Of a DNA stretch of 64,000 nucleotides, positions 1 through 11,196 are shown in pieces. The first letter of the stretch is position 1. Each line of letters begins with the position of its first letter. The DNA is from Gigaspora margarita (Eukaryota > Glomeromycota > Glomeromycetes > Diversisporales > Gigasporaceae), in contig WTPW01000023.1 of NCBI GenBank assembly GCA_009809945.1, positions 87,282 to 151,281 on the forward strand. The letters are read 5' to 3'. Position numbers and translations under genes: made by a program. The notes under the pieces were generated by a model. The model did not search any database, was not told where the DNA came from, and worked only from the letters and a program-made list of their open reading frames with translations.

Positions 1-310
1 AAATATTTTACAATCCTGTAATTGGAATTGAATAATTTTAGTACCATTCAATTTGTTTCTTTGAGACAAATTGAATGGTATAAACTTCATTCAATCCTGA
101 TTACTAGATCACAAATTATTATGATTTATACAAAATTTAAATTTTTATATATATTATTAAATATATATAGAATCTGCAAATTTTTCTATATAAACCTTTA
201 ACAATCTTGGAATTCTAAAATTGGATGTTAACAATTTTGTACTTGTTAGAATCGTCTCACTAAGATGGTCATTTTGGTGGTAAAATTATCCAAAATAGAC
301 TAGTAGATCA
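1..310. repeat. Two diverged palindromic units (family also arrayed at 18.2-19.4 kb)
   Basis: Around 51-80 a hairpin is formed by GTACCATTCAATTTGT and its complement after a short loop. A second, more diverged unit lies at about 205-310. Both have the layout of the units in the 18.2-19.4 kb array: a TTTTGGTACCATTCGA-like arm, a GTCTC/GAGAC turn, and flanks resembling GATCACAAGATATT. They are scattered relatives of that family. No coding potential is seen. Confidence 0.6.
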
Positions 311-724
311 AAAATTATTCACTGTGTTTACAAACCTCTCTTTTTTTAAAAAATTTAGCTTTTATATTCTATTTGTGTACTAATTATTTATATCTAAAAC
401 TACATATAATATGAAGGTTTTTTTGCAGTAAATTATTCATTATTAAGCATAGTTTAAATAATAAAAATTGGATAACAATTTATTTATTTATTAAAAAGTT
501 TTGCTAGTAAAAACCTTAAAGTGCCATAATACTCCATTTTTCTTATATTTATTTTTTGAAAGCCAATTGTTTTAACTATTAAAAATTGAATCATATAACT
601 AGTACACCAAAGGCCAATTATTTTATATCATATAATTAAATTGTTATAGAAAAAATTTGATAAATTTCAATTTTGGTAAAAAATTTTGTTATTTTTTAAA
701 AAATTTGTTTAACATTTCTGTGTT
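311..724. other. AT-rich spacer
   Basis: Homopolymer-rich A+T sequence. No gene, RNA or clear repeat boundary seen. Confidence 0.5.
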
Positions 725-1050
725 GTAAATAAAGCAATAGGACCCCAAATAATCTATACGAAAACAAATTGAAAATCACTAATGGAGTGACTTTTTTTAA
801 AAAAATGTTATATTTGAAAAGTAGGCATTGGATAAAAAGGTTATATTTGAAAACAGCTAATAGGCATATAGAGGATATTTAAAAAATACTAATGAGGTAG
901 TGTATACAGTTTTTTTTTTTAGAGTGTGTTCATTTTGTTTTTGTTTTTTTTTATAGAAATAGTTAGTTTTGTTTTTTTTTTTTAAGAAAGTATTAGTTTA
1001 GATCTTTTTTGTTTTTTTTGAGATTCAAATTGAAATTTGTTTTTGAAAAG
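725..1050 (+). repeat. Interspersed repeat C, copy 1
   Basis: Starts near GGACCCCAAATAATCTAT. It contains the string AATGGAGTG, then poly-T, then TTATATTTGAAAAGTAG, and ends in a T-rich tract with TTTTGTTTTTTT. The same ordered strings occur at about 57175-57850, so this is an interspersed repeat. The class is unknown and no TIR was identified. Confidence 0.6.
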
Positions 1051-1249
1051 GTTACATTTCAAAAAAGTTAAGCAATTCCAAACTTGCTATCGAATATTTG
1101 AAATATAGCTGATATACTAATTTAAAACCACTAACAAAAAAAATTTTATGATAATGCTCAAATATAAGCTCATATAGATTATTTAGGGTTTTATAGCAAT
1201 GCTAAAGAAAGTAGTTTTTATAATATAACAATTACATGATATATTACTG

Positions 1250-1560
1250 TATATAAAATTTTTTTATATATAAAATTTATAAAAAAATATAAAATTACTA
1301 TAAATTTAAATCTTTGATATTATATTAACTTAAAATTAAATTTTTTAAAAAAGGAGAAAAGAAAAAATTGAGCTTAAAAATAGAATTAAAATTTTGTCAT
1401 TTTTTATAAAATGAAAATGCAACATTGCAAAAACAAATATTTGCTAATTTTAAGATAATAATTATATATAAAATTATGATTTGAACAACTTTACTTAGGA
1501 GACAGAAGTAGATTACATTGAAAAATACACAAAAACAGGTATAATACTTAATCCAGTAAT
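1250..1560. repeat. Fragment of palindromic family A (one arm)
   Basis: Contains AACAACTTTACTTAGGAGAC followed by AGAAGTAGATTACATTG. This matches the arm of family A seen at 15600-15660 (AACAACTTTACTTAGTCAGC, AGAAGTGGGTTACCTTG) and, inverted, at 11125-11170 and 16360-16410. Only one arm is present, so the copy is truncated. Confidence 0.6.
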
Positions 1561-1639
1561 CAGAATTCGATGAAACAACCACTATATGACACAGCTCGAT
1601 GTGACAGTTCAAATAAGCTATAGATTATCTCTGTACAAC

Positions 1640-2002
1640 TTCTAAATATTGAAATCAGAACTAATAAATAGGATCTACAATTCGATTGGCTAAGCAATCT
1701 ACTGCGCAAAAAAGTGCATATATGGCATTTATAAAACATGTCATATTTATAGCATATATACTCCATATTTTATTTATTATAAATATGTTATTTATTTTAT
1801 ATATTACATTTTTATTATACATACTATATATTTTATTAGTAGAAGATATAGCATTTATTGCACATGTAATAGATATAGCCCATTACATTTGTAAAAAATC
1901 AAAATGTATAAAAAGTAGCCGAAGTGGACAACATTAAGTCTTCATACTCTTTCAATAATAAAAACCAATATTTACTATACAAATTAAACAGTTACTAGTA
2001 TC
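1640..2002 (-). repeat. Interspersed repeat B, copy 1, first part
   Basis: The reverse complement matches 63290-63600: shared strings include GGGCTATATCTATTACATGT, GACATGTTTTATAAATGCCA and AATTGTAGATCCTAT. A reading frame of 83 codons at 1686-1937 is low-complexity (I, L and Y rich), is not kept open in the other copies, and is not considered a gene. The repeat resumes at about 6039 after a 4-kb insertion. Confidence 0.7.
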
Positions 2003-2531
2003 TATGGGTTAGTAAAGCTACAGAGTAACAACTCCAATGTTATACAAGTTTAATAGTAATATGAAAATTGTCATTTTATATGAAAATCATATAAATTCAT
2101 ATATATCATGTTCGATCAGTCAAAGTTTTGATTGTTAATTTTTTTAGAAATAACCTGTCTACTAGGATTTCTTTTTTTCAAAACTCAAAATAGACAAAAG
2201 TAAATAATTAATTATAAAAAATTTAAATAGCTGCTCTTTTATTGTTAAAAAAACTGAATCATATGTTCATATAAAATAAAAAAATGAAGGTAAGAGATCA
2301 TACACATAACTCAAAGCCTATAAAATGTTTCAAATTGTTTTTATTTTAATTACTCAAAGCCAAACTAGTTAGAGTTAACATAAGGTTTTATTTTTTTATA
2401 GTAGCGAAATCTTTTTGAAAGATCTTGCAAACCTGTGAAATTTTTTGAAAAAACTTGCGAACTGCAGATTTTGAAATATTTCAGAAGTAATTTCAAAAAT
2501 ACTTTAGTTTGAAATAATTCAAAATATTTTT

Positions 2532-3075
2532 AATTCGTGATCTGCATACCAAACAGTGGCTGTATATATTACTATATATAGTAAAATTGAAGAAAATCAA
2601 TTATTGTTTATTAAATTTCTGGAGTCTGGTATTACCAGAGCAATAGCAAATTTTTTTACTAAGCTAACCTTTTTCTCTATTAGTCAAAAGTTGTAGAGCA
2701 CATTCTTGCGATTCTAATGGTAGTAAAATCATTAAACTCGGCCCAGTAAATCACAAGATATTATTAAAAAACATTTTGCGACCATATAGAGTTTCTATGT
2801 AAACAATATTATTGTTTATATAGAAACTCTATATGGTCGCAAAATGTTTTTTAATGATATCTTGTGATCTACTGTGCCAATTTTAATGGTTTACCACTGT
2901 TAGAATTACAAGAATGAGCTCTACAACTTTTGACTAATAGAGAAGAAAGGTTAGCTTTGTAAAAAAATTTGCTATTGCTCTGGTAACACCAGATTTTAGA
3001 AATTTGATAAATAATAATTGATTTTTCCTATATATTACTATAGATTTTCACTGTTTGGTATATGGATCACAAATT
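2532..3075. mobile_element. 544-bp hairpin element nested in the foldback left arm
   Basis: A near-perfect inverted repeat centred near 2810. Its ends are AATTCGTGATCTGCATACC and the complement GGTATATGGATCACAAATT, and its inner arm reads TAGAAACTCTATATGGTCGC. The foldback arm is continuous on either side compared with the uninterrupted right arm (about 5500-5560), which shows insertion after the foldback formed. No coding frame. Confidence 0.8.
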
Positions 3076-3147
3076 AAAATATTTTAGACCTAAGCTAGAT
3101 GAGTATATCTGTAACCTTTTCATACTAAGGGAGTATTGGATTATATT

Positions 3148-3188
3148 TTTGAAATATTTTGAAATATTTTGAAATATTTTGAAATTTT
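3148..3188 (+). repeat. TTTTGAAATA decanucleotide repeat
   Basis: About four copies of a 10-bp unit TTTTGAAATA. The inverted partner in the other foldback arm lies at about 5390-5425. Confidence 0.7.
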
Positions 3189-4443
3189 GTATGATGTTGC
3201 AAGTTAAGATTAGATCTTTTATAAATTAGATCTTTTTTTATTTTGTTTTTTGATTTTGTTTGTTTTCTTTTATTTATTTATTTTTTTAATTTTTTTCACA
3301 CTTTACAAAAGTTAGCTTTTGCAAGAAAACTAACAACTATTCAGCACTTTGCAAGAACACCAATTTGATTTTGTATACCAACTCAGACTTCTGACACTTT
3401 GCAAGAATACACGACTGATTTCTCTAGCAATTTTTAAATTTTTGAGAATGCTTCTTTAAAGAGATGATTTAGTTTAGCACAAGTTTTTGCAAAGTTTCAC
3501 TTTATTTATTTTTTGTTTAGAATTTTTTGTTTTTTTGGTTTTTTTTTTAAACTTTTTTATTATTTATTTTATTCTAGTACTTTGTGAGAAAACTAACTTC
3601 TCTAGCACTTTGCAAAACATACTAGATTTCTCTACTATTTTTTAGAAATGTTTAGAAAAAAGAGAGAAACAAAGATGATAGTCAAAGCAAAAGAGATAGC
3701 TGAAGCAAAAATGATAGTTAAAACAAATAAGCGAAGATAATAGCTAACTGTAGGATGTGTAAAAATAAGTGTATAGAGTTAGTTTTTTATTTTTTTCTAC
3801 AAATAGTAATGGAATTAGATGCAACAAAGTGTGAAAATAGTTAAAATAATATAGTAATATAAAATAATACTGTAAAAATGTATAATAATTAAAAATAATA
3901 TGTAGTAATATAAAATAATACTGTAAAAATATATAATAATTAAAATATATGATAATATATAATAAAATATATAACTTTATTAAAATGTATATTTAATTTA
4001 AAAATGTAATATAAATAATATATAATGATAATAATAAACAAATATAAAATTTTATATTATGGTAAATTGCAAAAATTTTAAAAAATTTTAAAAATTTGCG
4101 AATTATTGCAAAATATAGCAAAATATTGCAAATTAACATGCTAATATGCGAAATATTACCTCCTATAACCCCTGAAGGGGATAATTAAATAGAGGTTTGC
4201 ATTTTTATTTGGTCTATTTTACAATATTTTACAATATATTTTGACCTTTTAGGGGTCACAGGAGATAATATTTTGCATATTATCATATAAATCTGCAATA
4301 TTTTGCAATATTCACAATAATTCACAAAATTTTAAAATTTTTTAAAATTTTCACAATTTAATATAAAATTTTATATTTTTTATTATCATCATTATACATT
4401 ATATATATTACATTTTTAAATTAAATATATAATTTAATAAATA

Positions 4444-4638
4444 CAGTTGACCTTCTATAAGATTACCTCCCTACAATTACATTATATAAAAACCCCTCTC
4501 TATATTACATTTTTGTTAAAGTTAATTTACTATTAAACATATAAAAAATACCTCTATAAAAGCACAGTTACTTTAATAAGCACATTTTAAAAAAAGTTCT
4601 TAAGTCAAAAAATATTTGATTTTATAGGAGGTCGACTG
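4444..4638. mobile_element. 195-bp pogo/Tigger-like MITE, TA flanked
   Basis: The ends are CAGTTGACCTTCTATAA and the complement of TTATAGGAGGTCGACTG, each bordered by TA (4442-4443 and 4639-4640). TA duplication and CAG...CTG ends that read CAGTTGACC are typical of pogo/Tigger-type Tc1-mariner MITEs (family knowledge). It sits in the right arm of the foldback and is absent from the left arm, so it is a later insertion. Confidence 0.8.
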
Positions 4639-6038
4639 TATTATATATTTTATTATATATTATATTTTAATTATTATACATTTTTTACAGTATTATTTTA
4701 TATTACTACATATTATTTTAACTACTTTAGCACTTTGTCACATCTAATTCCATTACTATTTGTAGAAGAAAAAATAAAAAACTAACTCTAAACAATTATT
4801 TTCATTCACCCACAGTTAGCTATTATCTTCACTTCTTTGTTTTAACTATCATTTTTGCTTCAGCTATCTCTTTTGTTTTGACTATCACCTTCATTTCTCT
4901 CTTTTTTCTAAACACTTCTAAAAAATAGGTAGAGAAATATAGTATATTTTGCAAAGTGCTAGAGAAGTTAGTGTTTTCACAAAATGCCAGAATAAAATAA
5001 ATTAATAAAAAAGTTTAAAAAAAAAAAACCAAAAAACAAAAAATGTCAAACAAAAAAATAAATAAAGTGAAACTTTGCAAAACTTGTGAAAACTTGTGCC
5101 AAACTAAATCATCTCTTTAAAGAAGCATTTTTGGAAATTTAGAAATTGCTAGAAAAATCAGTTGTGTTCTTGCAAAGTGTCAGAATCTGAGTTGGTACAC
5201 AAAGTCAAATTGGTGTTTCTACAAAGTGCTGAACAGTTGTTGGTTTTCTTGCAAAAAACTAGTATTTTTGTAAAGTGTAAAAAAAATTAAAAAAATAAAT
5301 GAAAGAAAAACCAAAATGAAAACAAAAAACAAATGAAAAAAAATCTACTTTATAAAGATCTAATCTGATCTTGTAACATCATACAAAATTTTGAAATATT
5401 TTGAAATATTTTGAAAATTTTGAAAATATAGTCCAATATGTCCAATACACCCTTGATATAATCCAGGTTACAGATATACTGATCAAGCTTGGTTTCTCAG
5501 GTCTAAAATAATTGAAAATATTTCAAATTATTTTGAAATAAAATATTTCAAAAATATTTTTTGTGAAATATTTCAAATTATATTGCAGTTCGCCAAAAGA
5601 TTTCACAGGTTCGCAAGATCTTTCAAAAAATTTTACCACTATAAATTTGCTAATGATATTTTATCTTAATATTATGTACATATTGAAGCGTCTCTTTAAC
5701 TAATTTACAAAGTATAGTTTGTTAAGTATATATAGAGTTAGTAATTAGATTGCATTTAACAATTTCAATTATTTTTAAAGAAGTGAATTTTGTCTCTGTG
5801 AATACCAATATGTATGCAATCTCTATATAAACATACCAACTAGCGGCAATAGAGTATAGCAATAACATATGTTGAATCAGTGCTTGGTTATTATTGCTAA
5901 AAGACTTATTAGTATAGTATCACAGATTTTTTTATTATTAATCTATTTGATTGTTACACAAAATTATGCATAACAATTTATTAGCTATATATATCATATA
6001 AGTTCGCCCCTGTAGTTTTACTAACCCCTAGTAGTATC

Positions 6039-6230
6039 TTCATATACTTTTAATTGTTGCCTCTTTCATAATTGCAAATGGACAAAAAATCTACTTTGTT
6101 AAGTTTTCTTAAAAAATGCCTTTTGACTTAGATAAATCACAGTACCAAGTGAGGTTACACAAAGTGTTTACTGTCTAAGGTCAAACTAGTTACCTACTAT
6201 CTTAATAGAAGTAGATATAGAATAACACTA
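6039..6230 (-). repeat. Interspersed repeat B, copy 1, second part
   Basis: Continues the repeat broken at 2002. The strings CTTCATATACTTTTAATTG, CATAATTGCAAAT and TTTGTTAAGTTTT match the complement of 63130-63260 and 13690-13840. Confidence 0.65.
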
Positions 6231-7143
6231 TATACTAAAGTTAAAATTTATTATATTTTAATATAAAACTTTTTTCTATTAGAGTAACCTACTTTGGGCC
6301 CTTAAGCAAAGATGTTTAGCATGTAATTTTACTCATAAATAAAATCAAACCACATTTTCTAGACCTTCTACTAAGTGAAAAATAGAGAAAAAATTTTTAA
6401 ACAATTTTTGGGTATATTTATATATATTCTAAGATATATGTACTTTATAATATAACCTATATAGATTACCATAAAATTTAAGTTCAATTATAATATTATA
6501 TTATAGAAAAATTTAAAATAAATATTTGTTTTAACAAAAATTACTTATTTTGCAAAAAATTGTATGCTAAATTATTTTCTGTGCATTAATAAAAGTTTTC
6601 TTGAGCATTTTTCTATACAACTGCTAGGACTCAAACAACTCAAACAATATTAATAGAGATTATATTGGCTTTAATATAAAATTTTTACAAAATTTATTCA
6701 AATCCTGCAACTCTAATTAGTTGAACCTTATTTGACCAATCAGAGTTGCAAAAAAGTGGATAATACAGCAATATAATTTTTACTTGTATTGTTTGGGGTC
6801 CTCAACTGCTTAAACATTAACTCTAATATAGTTTTCATTTTAACACTAATCTAATATATACATTATTAGTATTATTTAATATTGTATAATTAAAAAATAA
6901 AGAGTACAAAAGATTTAAATACTCTATATAAACATTTATATTAATTTAAAATTTTTTGAGAATTTTTTTTTAACTTTAACCTATTTTTTACTTAGTAAAA
7001 GGTTTAAAAAAACATGGTTTGACCTTATATATAAGTAAAATTATATGCTAAACACTTTGCTTAAGGGCCCAAAGTAGGTTATCCTAATAGAAAAAAGTTT
7101 TATATTGAAATATAATAAATTTTAACTTTAGTACATAGATAAC
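6230..7143. mobile_element. Palindromic family A, copy 2, left arm and centre
   Basis: The inverted pair GTAACCTACTTTGGGCCCTT (from about 6280) and AAGGGCCCAAAGTAGGTTA (about 7065) surrounds a centre that holds further, diverged short inverted repeats (6630-6800). The same arm is seen in family A copy 3 at 16055-16300. The element is broken at 7143 by the large insertion 7144-11107 and resumes at 11117. Confidence 0.65.
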
Positions 7144-7484
7144 GGAAGCTTTTAGGCATCTTCTACGAGAGATATATCTTATATAGGAAGATATATATCC
7201 ATGTTGGTTGGCCAATTAAAAATGAAAATATCATGTAATTGATACTAGCCAAATCATGTGCAATCAATCAATGTATATAATCATGTATAACAAAAACAAC
7301 AATCTCAAAAATAAGCTCTGATTATATTTACTTCAGATCCAATCAAAAAGCAAATAACAACTAGATATTTTTTAAGATTTTTATTAAATAAAAGTTAATA
7401 TATTTAACTCAGTTTGGTCAATTATATCATAAATTTATATACCTAGTACAATTTCACAATCTAGTATTTATATCTATCTTGAAC

Positions 7485-7573
7485 AGTTGGATATAAGTAA
7501 AAATTTTGTAGTAAAGTATAATCTGCTGCTTACATGGCTGATTTATACTTTATTGCAAAATTTTGCTTACATC
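7485..7573. repeat. Small hairpin MITE
   Basis: CAGTTGGATATAAGTAAAAA on the left pairs with the complement of TTTTGCTTACATCCAACT on the right, through AGTATAA/TTTATACT arms. The total is about 90 bp, non-coding. Confidence 0.65.
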
Positions 7574-8160
7574 CAACTACACAGGATAGTTCTCTGCCAT
7601 TTACATAACATAACTTTAAAAAATAATACCCACGAACTAATTTTATAATTTTTTTAAAAAGCTTTATTAATTAAAAATAAATACAACATCATAGTGAACA
7701 TCTATATACAACAAAGCACATCTACCAACCTTTTTCAATTTAAGTAAACCCAACTACTACTGGATGCATCTATGTACCCCTATCCAAAATAGAAATAATC
7801 ATCATTATTGTTATTTTTGATTAATGTTAATAACAAAACTAACTGTTAAGATTAGGGTTAGGTTCAAGAGTGTTAGAGTTAGAGGAGATTTTAAAAGAAA
7901 TCTATACTAAAATTTTGCATGTAATTTTTTTTGTTATAATGCAAGAAATAGATTCATATACGAAATTTCAAGATAAAGATGATTTTTTAAATAAACAAAT
8001 ATTTTTTTAATTTTAATGTTACACACTAATCATTTGTGTAGCATCTACATATCTGGTGCTAATTGGCTAGGAACTGGTTTTCAAACTGGTTTGGAGGGCA
8101 CATAGATGCACATACTACCCACCAACTTAATTCGAAACAAGAAGTCAAAACTACCTACTT
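7574..8160. other. Interior of the 4-kb element, no gene
   Basis: Mostly unique AT-rich sequence. A telomere-like stretch with TTAGGGTTAGG and GTTAGAGTTAGAG lies at about 7852-7885. Nothing coding seen. Confidence 0.5.
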
Positions 8161-8214
8161 CTACATAAAGAAAGTGTCAAAATAAGTGAAACTTGACGAA
8201 AACTCTATAAACAT

Positions 8215-8775
8215 TAGCTTCAAAAACAATGACTCTGAAGAACAACTCCAAAGAATGATGATCCCAAAAACAATAACTCCAAAAAGTAATGAATTCAAAA
8301 AGTGATGACTCCAAAGAATGATTTCTCTAAATATAGTGACTTCAAAGAATAAGAGAGAAAAAAAAATAAAATAAAATAAAAATAAAAAAAACTTACCAAG
8401 AGTGATTCCATATAAAAAACATAGCCACACAAAAGAAACAGCACAAGACAACTCCAAAAAATGAGAAAAAGTGCAAGACCACCTTTGGAAAAACAGATAA
8501 AACATGCAAGACCACTATCTACAAAAACACATAGAAATGTTTAAAAAAAAAGAAAAAAGCAAAAAAAAGAAAGAAAACAAAAATAACCTACCATGTCCAA
8601 ATGCAAGTTAGTGCTAGTTTTCACACAAGAACACTGAAAAAATACTAAGACCATTCAATAAGAACACCAAAAAGCACATAAAGCCACACAAAAAACAACT
8701 CTGGAAAAACAGAAAAAAACTTGCAAGACCACCTCTGAAAAATGAGAAAAATGTGCAAGACCACTTTCTACAAGA
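8215..8775. repeat. Degenerate A-rich minisatellites
   Basis: At 8215-8350 an imperfect unit of about 25 bp (ACTCCAAAGAATGATGA-like) repeats roughly six times. At 8430-8520 and 8690-8775 a larger block containing GCAAGACCAC and AACTCC is repeated. The 114-codon minus-strand frame over this region is a by-product of the repeats (F, L and S rich) and is not called as a gene. Confidence 0.6.
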
Positions 8776-8929
8776 ATATAAAGAAATATACAAATAAGAA
8801 TGCCAAAGAAATACTACACATAAGAAACATATAAGGCCATCTCACTAAAATGGAATCTAGAAGAAAATCTAATAGTGATACAACAACAGCGACACAACAA
8901 CGATACTAGTGACGAACCTACAATGACAC

Positions 8930-9190
8930 CAATGATGACACCAATAACATCGGAAAATTTTTTATGTAGATTCATATCGATATATAACAATTAATCGATA
9001 TATATCGATTAAAAATTAACGATATATATTGATAAACTAGTTTTATACCGATATGTATTTATAATCGATATGCAGCGTAAATAAAATATAAATCGCTATA
9101 TATCTATAATCGATTTTAATTGTACTTATTGAAACGATATATAATGATTAATGGATATTAATCGCTATAATAGATCGTTAACGATTTTAA
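8930..9190. repeat. ACACCAATGA and ATCGAT-rich block, left copy
   Basis: A short ACACCAATGATG repeat (8930-8955) is followed by dispersed TATATCGAT/AATCGATATA motifs to 9190. A matching pair of blocks occurs at 10595-10890 in the order ATCGAT then ACACCAATGA, so the two blocks bracket the CT-rich centre. Confidence 0.6.
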
Positions 9191-9229
9191 TTTTTTTTAT
9201 TTATTTTATTTATTTATTTATTTATTTTA

Positions 9230-9640
9230 TTTATTTTCGCACAGTTGCGCATCCACGTGCATCATATAAAAAATGATCTTTGATAATTATTTTTTTTATT
9301 TTTTTTATCTGTTTGTTTTTTTTTGTCTTCGCTTTTCTTCTCTTCGCTTCTCTTCATATCTCTTCACATCTCTTCGCATCTCTTCAGCAGTTTTTTTTTT
9401 ATTTATTTTTATTTTTTTTATTTTTCGTTTATTTATTTTCGCACAGTTGCACATCCATGTGCATCATATAAAAATAATGATCATCTTTGATAATCATTAT
9501 TTTTATTTATTTTTATTTTTTTTATCCCTTTGTTGTTTTTGTCTTCGCTTCTCTTCTTTTCATATCTCTTTCCATCTCTTTACATCTCTTTGCATCTCTT
9601 CGCATCTCTTCACTTCTCTTTACTTCTCTTTGCTTTTCTT
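9230..9640 (+). repeat. Tandem duplication (about 200 bp) with CT-rich decanucleotide repeats
   Basis: Two successive copies (about 9233-9430 and 9432-9640) both start with TTTTCGCACAGTTGC and CATCATATAAAAA. Each then runs through T-rich sequence into CATCTCTTCG/CATCTCTTTG units of about 10 bp. The F- and S-rich frames here are artefacts of the repeats. Confidence 0.75.
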
Positions 9641-10060
9641 GGTGTCGTAGTTGGTGTCGTCGTTGGTGTCATGTTGCTAGCTAGGTGTTGTTGATGTTCT
9701 TGTGGAATGGCTTTACGTGCTTCTCTCAGTATTCTTGTAGATAGTGTTGCATAGTTTTTTAGCATTCTTGTGGGTAGTCCGTTTGTTTTTCCTGCATTTT
9801 TGTAAGTAGGTCTTGCTCATTTCTCTTGCGTTCGTACGGGTGGTCTTGCTCGTTTTTCTCACGTTCGACAGGGTGATCTTCTCATTTCTCTTGTGTTCGT
9901 ACAGGTTGGTCTTGCTCGTTTCTCTTGCATTCGTACGGCACTTCTCTTCGCTTCTCTTCACTTTTCTTTGCTTATTAACTCTTTTTTTTTGTATCATATT
10001 TCGTATCGTCATTGGTTCCATCGTTGGTGCCATTGGTGTTGTCCTAGTTGGTGTCATCGC
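9636..10060 (+). repeat. TTGGTGTC repeats and 34-bp minisatellite
   Basis: GTTGGTGTCGTC-type units occur at 9636-9670 and 10000-10060. Between them, at about 9808-9945, a unit of about 34 bp (GGTCTTGCTCGTTTCTCTTG then CGTTCGTACGGGT) repeats about four times, with another partial unit near 10085. The 108-codon plus-strand and 135-codon minus-strand frames are repeat translations and are rejected as genes. Confidence 0.7.
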
Positions 10061-10182
10061 TAGGGTCGTATGGAGTAGTTTTTCTTGTTTCTCTTGCGTT
10101 TGTATGGGGTGGTCTAACACTAATGCTTCTGAGAAATAGTTTTTTTTATTTTTTTTTACTTCTTTACTATTTTTTTAGAAAG

Positions 10183-10262
10183 TAGTGAATATAAGCAAAT
10201 ACAAGCGAATATAAGTGAATACAAGCGAATATAAGCGAATACAAGCGAATATAAGTGAATAT
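10183..10262 (+). repeat. 10-bp minisatellite, about 8 copies
   Basis: Alternating CAAGCGAATA and TAAGCGAATA (or TAAGTGAATA) units. There are no spacers, so it is not a CRISPR-like array. Confidence 0.85.
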
Positions 10263-10590
10263 GATAGTTAAAAAAAAGAAGGGCCAACTGTAGGATGAGG
10301 AAATAAGTATATAGGGCTAGTATTTTTATTGACAAAGTGCGAAAGTAGTTTAAAATATTACTATTTTTCATTTTCGTTTTTTTTCATTATTTTTTTTGGT
10401 TTTGTTTTTTTGTTGTTTTTTTTTTTTAATATATAATAAAATATATAATATTGAGTAAAAACATATATTTAATTTAAAATATAATGTATAATAATAATAA
10501 ATAAAAAATATAAAATTTTATATTAAATTGCGAAAACTTGCGAAAACCTGTAAAATGTTTAAAAATTTGCAAAAAGCATAATTATGTGAA
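10262..10590 (+). repeat. Partial copy of the inner arm of the 3.2-kb foldback
   Basis: Contains CCAACTGTAGGATGAGG, GACAAAGTGCGAAAGTAG and TATAAAATTTTATATTA in the same order as 3740-4080. This links the two large elements: the 4-kb element has picked up, or shares, a piece of the foldback family. Confidence 0.6.
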
Positions 10591-10594
10591 TATA

Positions 10595-10890
10595 ATAATT
10601 ATTAATTGATATCATATTCGATATATATCGATTAACCGGTATTCGATAAATATCGATTAACCAGATATATATCGATTACTATCACTATCGATAATAATCG
10701 ATAGGGGTGTTGAGTATCGATATATACTTATCAGTTAGTAATCGATATATATCTATATATAAAATATGCCGATGAATAACACTGGCAATAACTCTTATAA
10801 CAACACCAATGACAACACCAATAACAATAATAATAACAATGCTAATGACACCAATGATGACACCAACTACAATAACAACTATGGGACCAA
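10595..10890. repeat. ATCGAT-rich and ACACCAATGA block, right copy
   Basis: Repeated ATATATCGATTA motifs run to about 10760, then ACACCAATGACA trinucleotide-rich repeats at 10795-10890. These are the counterparts of 8930-9190. Frames through here are low-complexity. Confidence 0.6.
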
Positions 10891-11196
10891 AACTGAAAAG
10901 CGACAACCTGAAAAGAAAAAAAATTAATAAGCAAAAGCGCAAAAGTCAACAAAAAAAAACAAAAAAAAATTATATAAGATAATCATTATTTATATACACA
11001 TGTATATAGAGGTGAAAGTAGGGATGAATCGACCCTAATTCTGGCTCAGTTACTACTGGGTGGGAGGTATATCTCCTAGAGAGATATATCTCTCGTAAGA
11101 GATGCCTATAGATAACACATTTTTCTTACAAAGTAACCTACTTCAGTCTACTAAGTAAAGTTGTTCAAAGCATAATTTTATAAGCATTTCTATTTG

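Larger units (their letters stand above)
2398..5643. mobile_element. 3.2-kb foldback element with nearly full-length inverted arms
   Basis: Two arms of about 1.4-1.8 kb are inverted repeats meeting near 4210. The outer ends are TATAGTAGCGAAATCT and the complement of TTTACCACTATA. Matching landmarks in both arms include GCAAGATCTTTC, CCAACTCAGACTTCTG-like strings, ACTAACTCT with CTACAAATAGTAATGG, and CACAGGAGATAATATTTTGC near the centre. It is non-coding. Sequence close to its inner part recurs at about 10262-10580. The left arm is interrupted by 2532-3075 and the right arm by 4444-4638. Confidence 0.8.
2003..6030. mobile_element. About 4-kb TIR element (hAT-like TSD) inserted in repeat B
   Basis: The left end TATGGGTTAGTAAAGCTAC is mirrored at the right by the complement of TAGGGGTTAGTAAAACTAC. 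Flanking 8-mers CTAGTATC (1995-2002) and GTAGTATC (6031-6038) match at 7 of 8 positions, as expected of a hAT-type duplication. Repeat B is continuous across the element: its sequence stops at about 2002 and resumes at about 6039. The interior is occupied by the foldback element at 2398-5643. No transposase frame is seen. Confidence 0.6.
7144..11107. mobile_element. 4-kb Mutator-like non-autonomous element
   Basis: Bordered by a perfect 9-bp duplication ATAGATAAC (7135-7143 and 11108-11116). The ends share AGGCATCT(N)6-8GAGAGATATATC in inverted orientation, with ten extra bases at the left tip. A 9-bp duplication fits Mutator-like elements (family knowledge). The interior is a collection of minisatellites and ATCGAT-rich tracts annotated separately, with no transposase. 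It interrupts family A copy 2. Confidence 0.65.

Noticed and set aside
1686-1937. 83-codon plus-strand frame
   Set aside because: It lies in interspersed repeat B; the other copies do not keep it open and its composition is low-complexity I/L/Y.
8161-8505. 114-codon minus-strand frame
   Set aside because: Translation of a degenerate A-rich minisatellite; hydrophobic bias follows from T-rich codons.
9273-10139. Several F-, S- and L-rich frames of up to 135 codons
   Set aside because: They arise from CT-rich tandem repeats, and both strands are open over the same bases.
10183-10262. CRISPR-like short repeats
   Set aside because: Directly abutting 10-bp units with no spacers, in a eukaryotic context.
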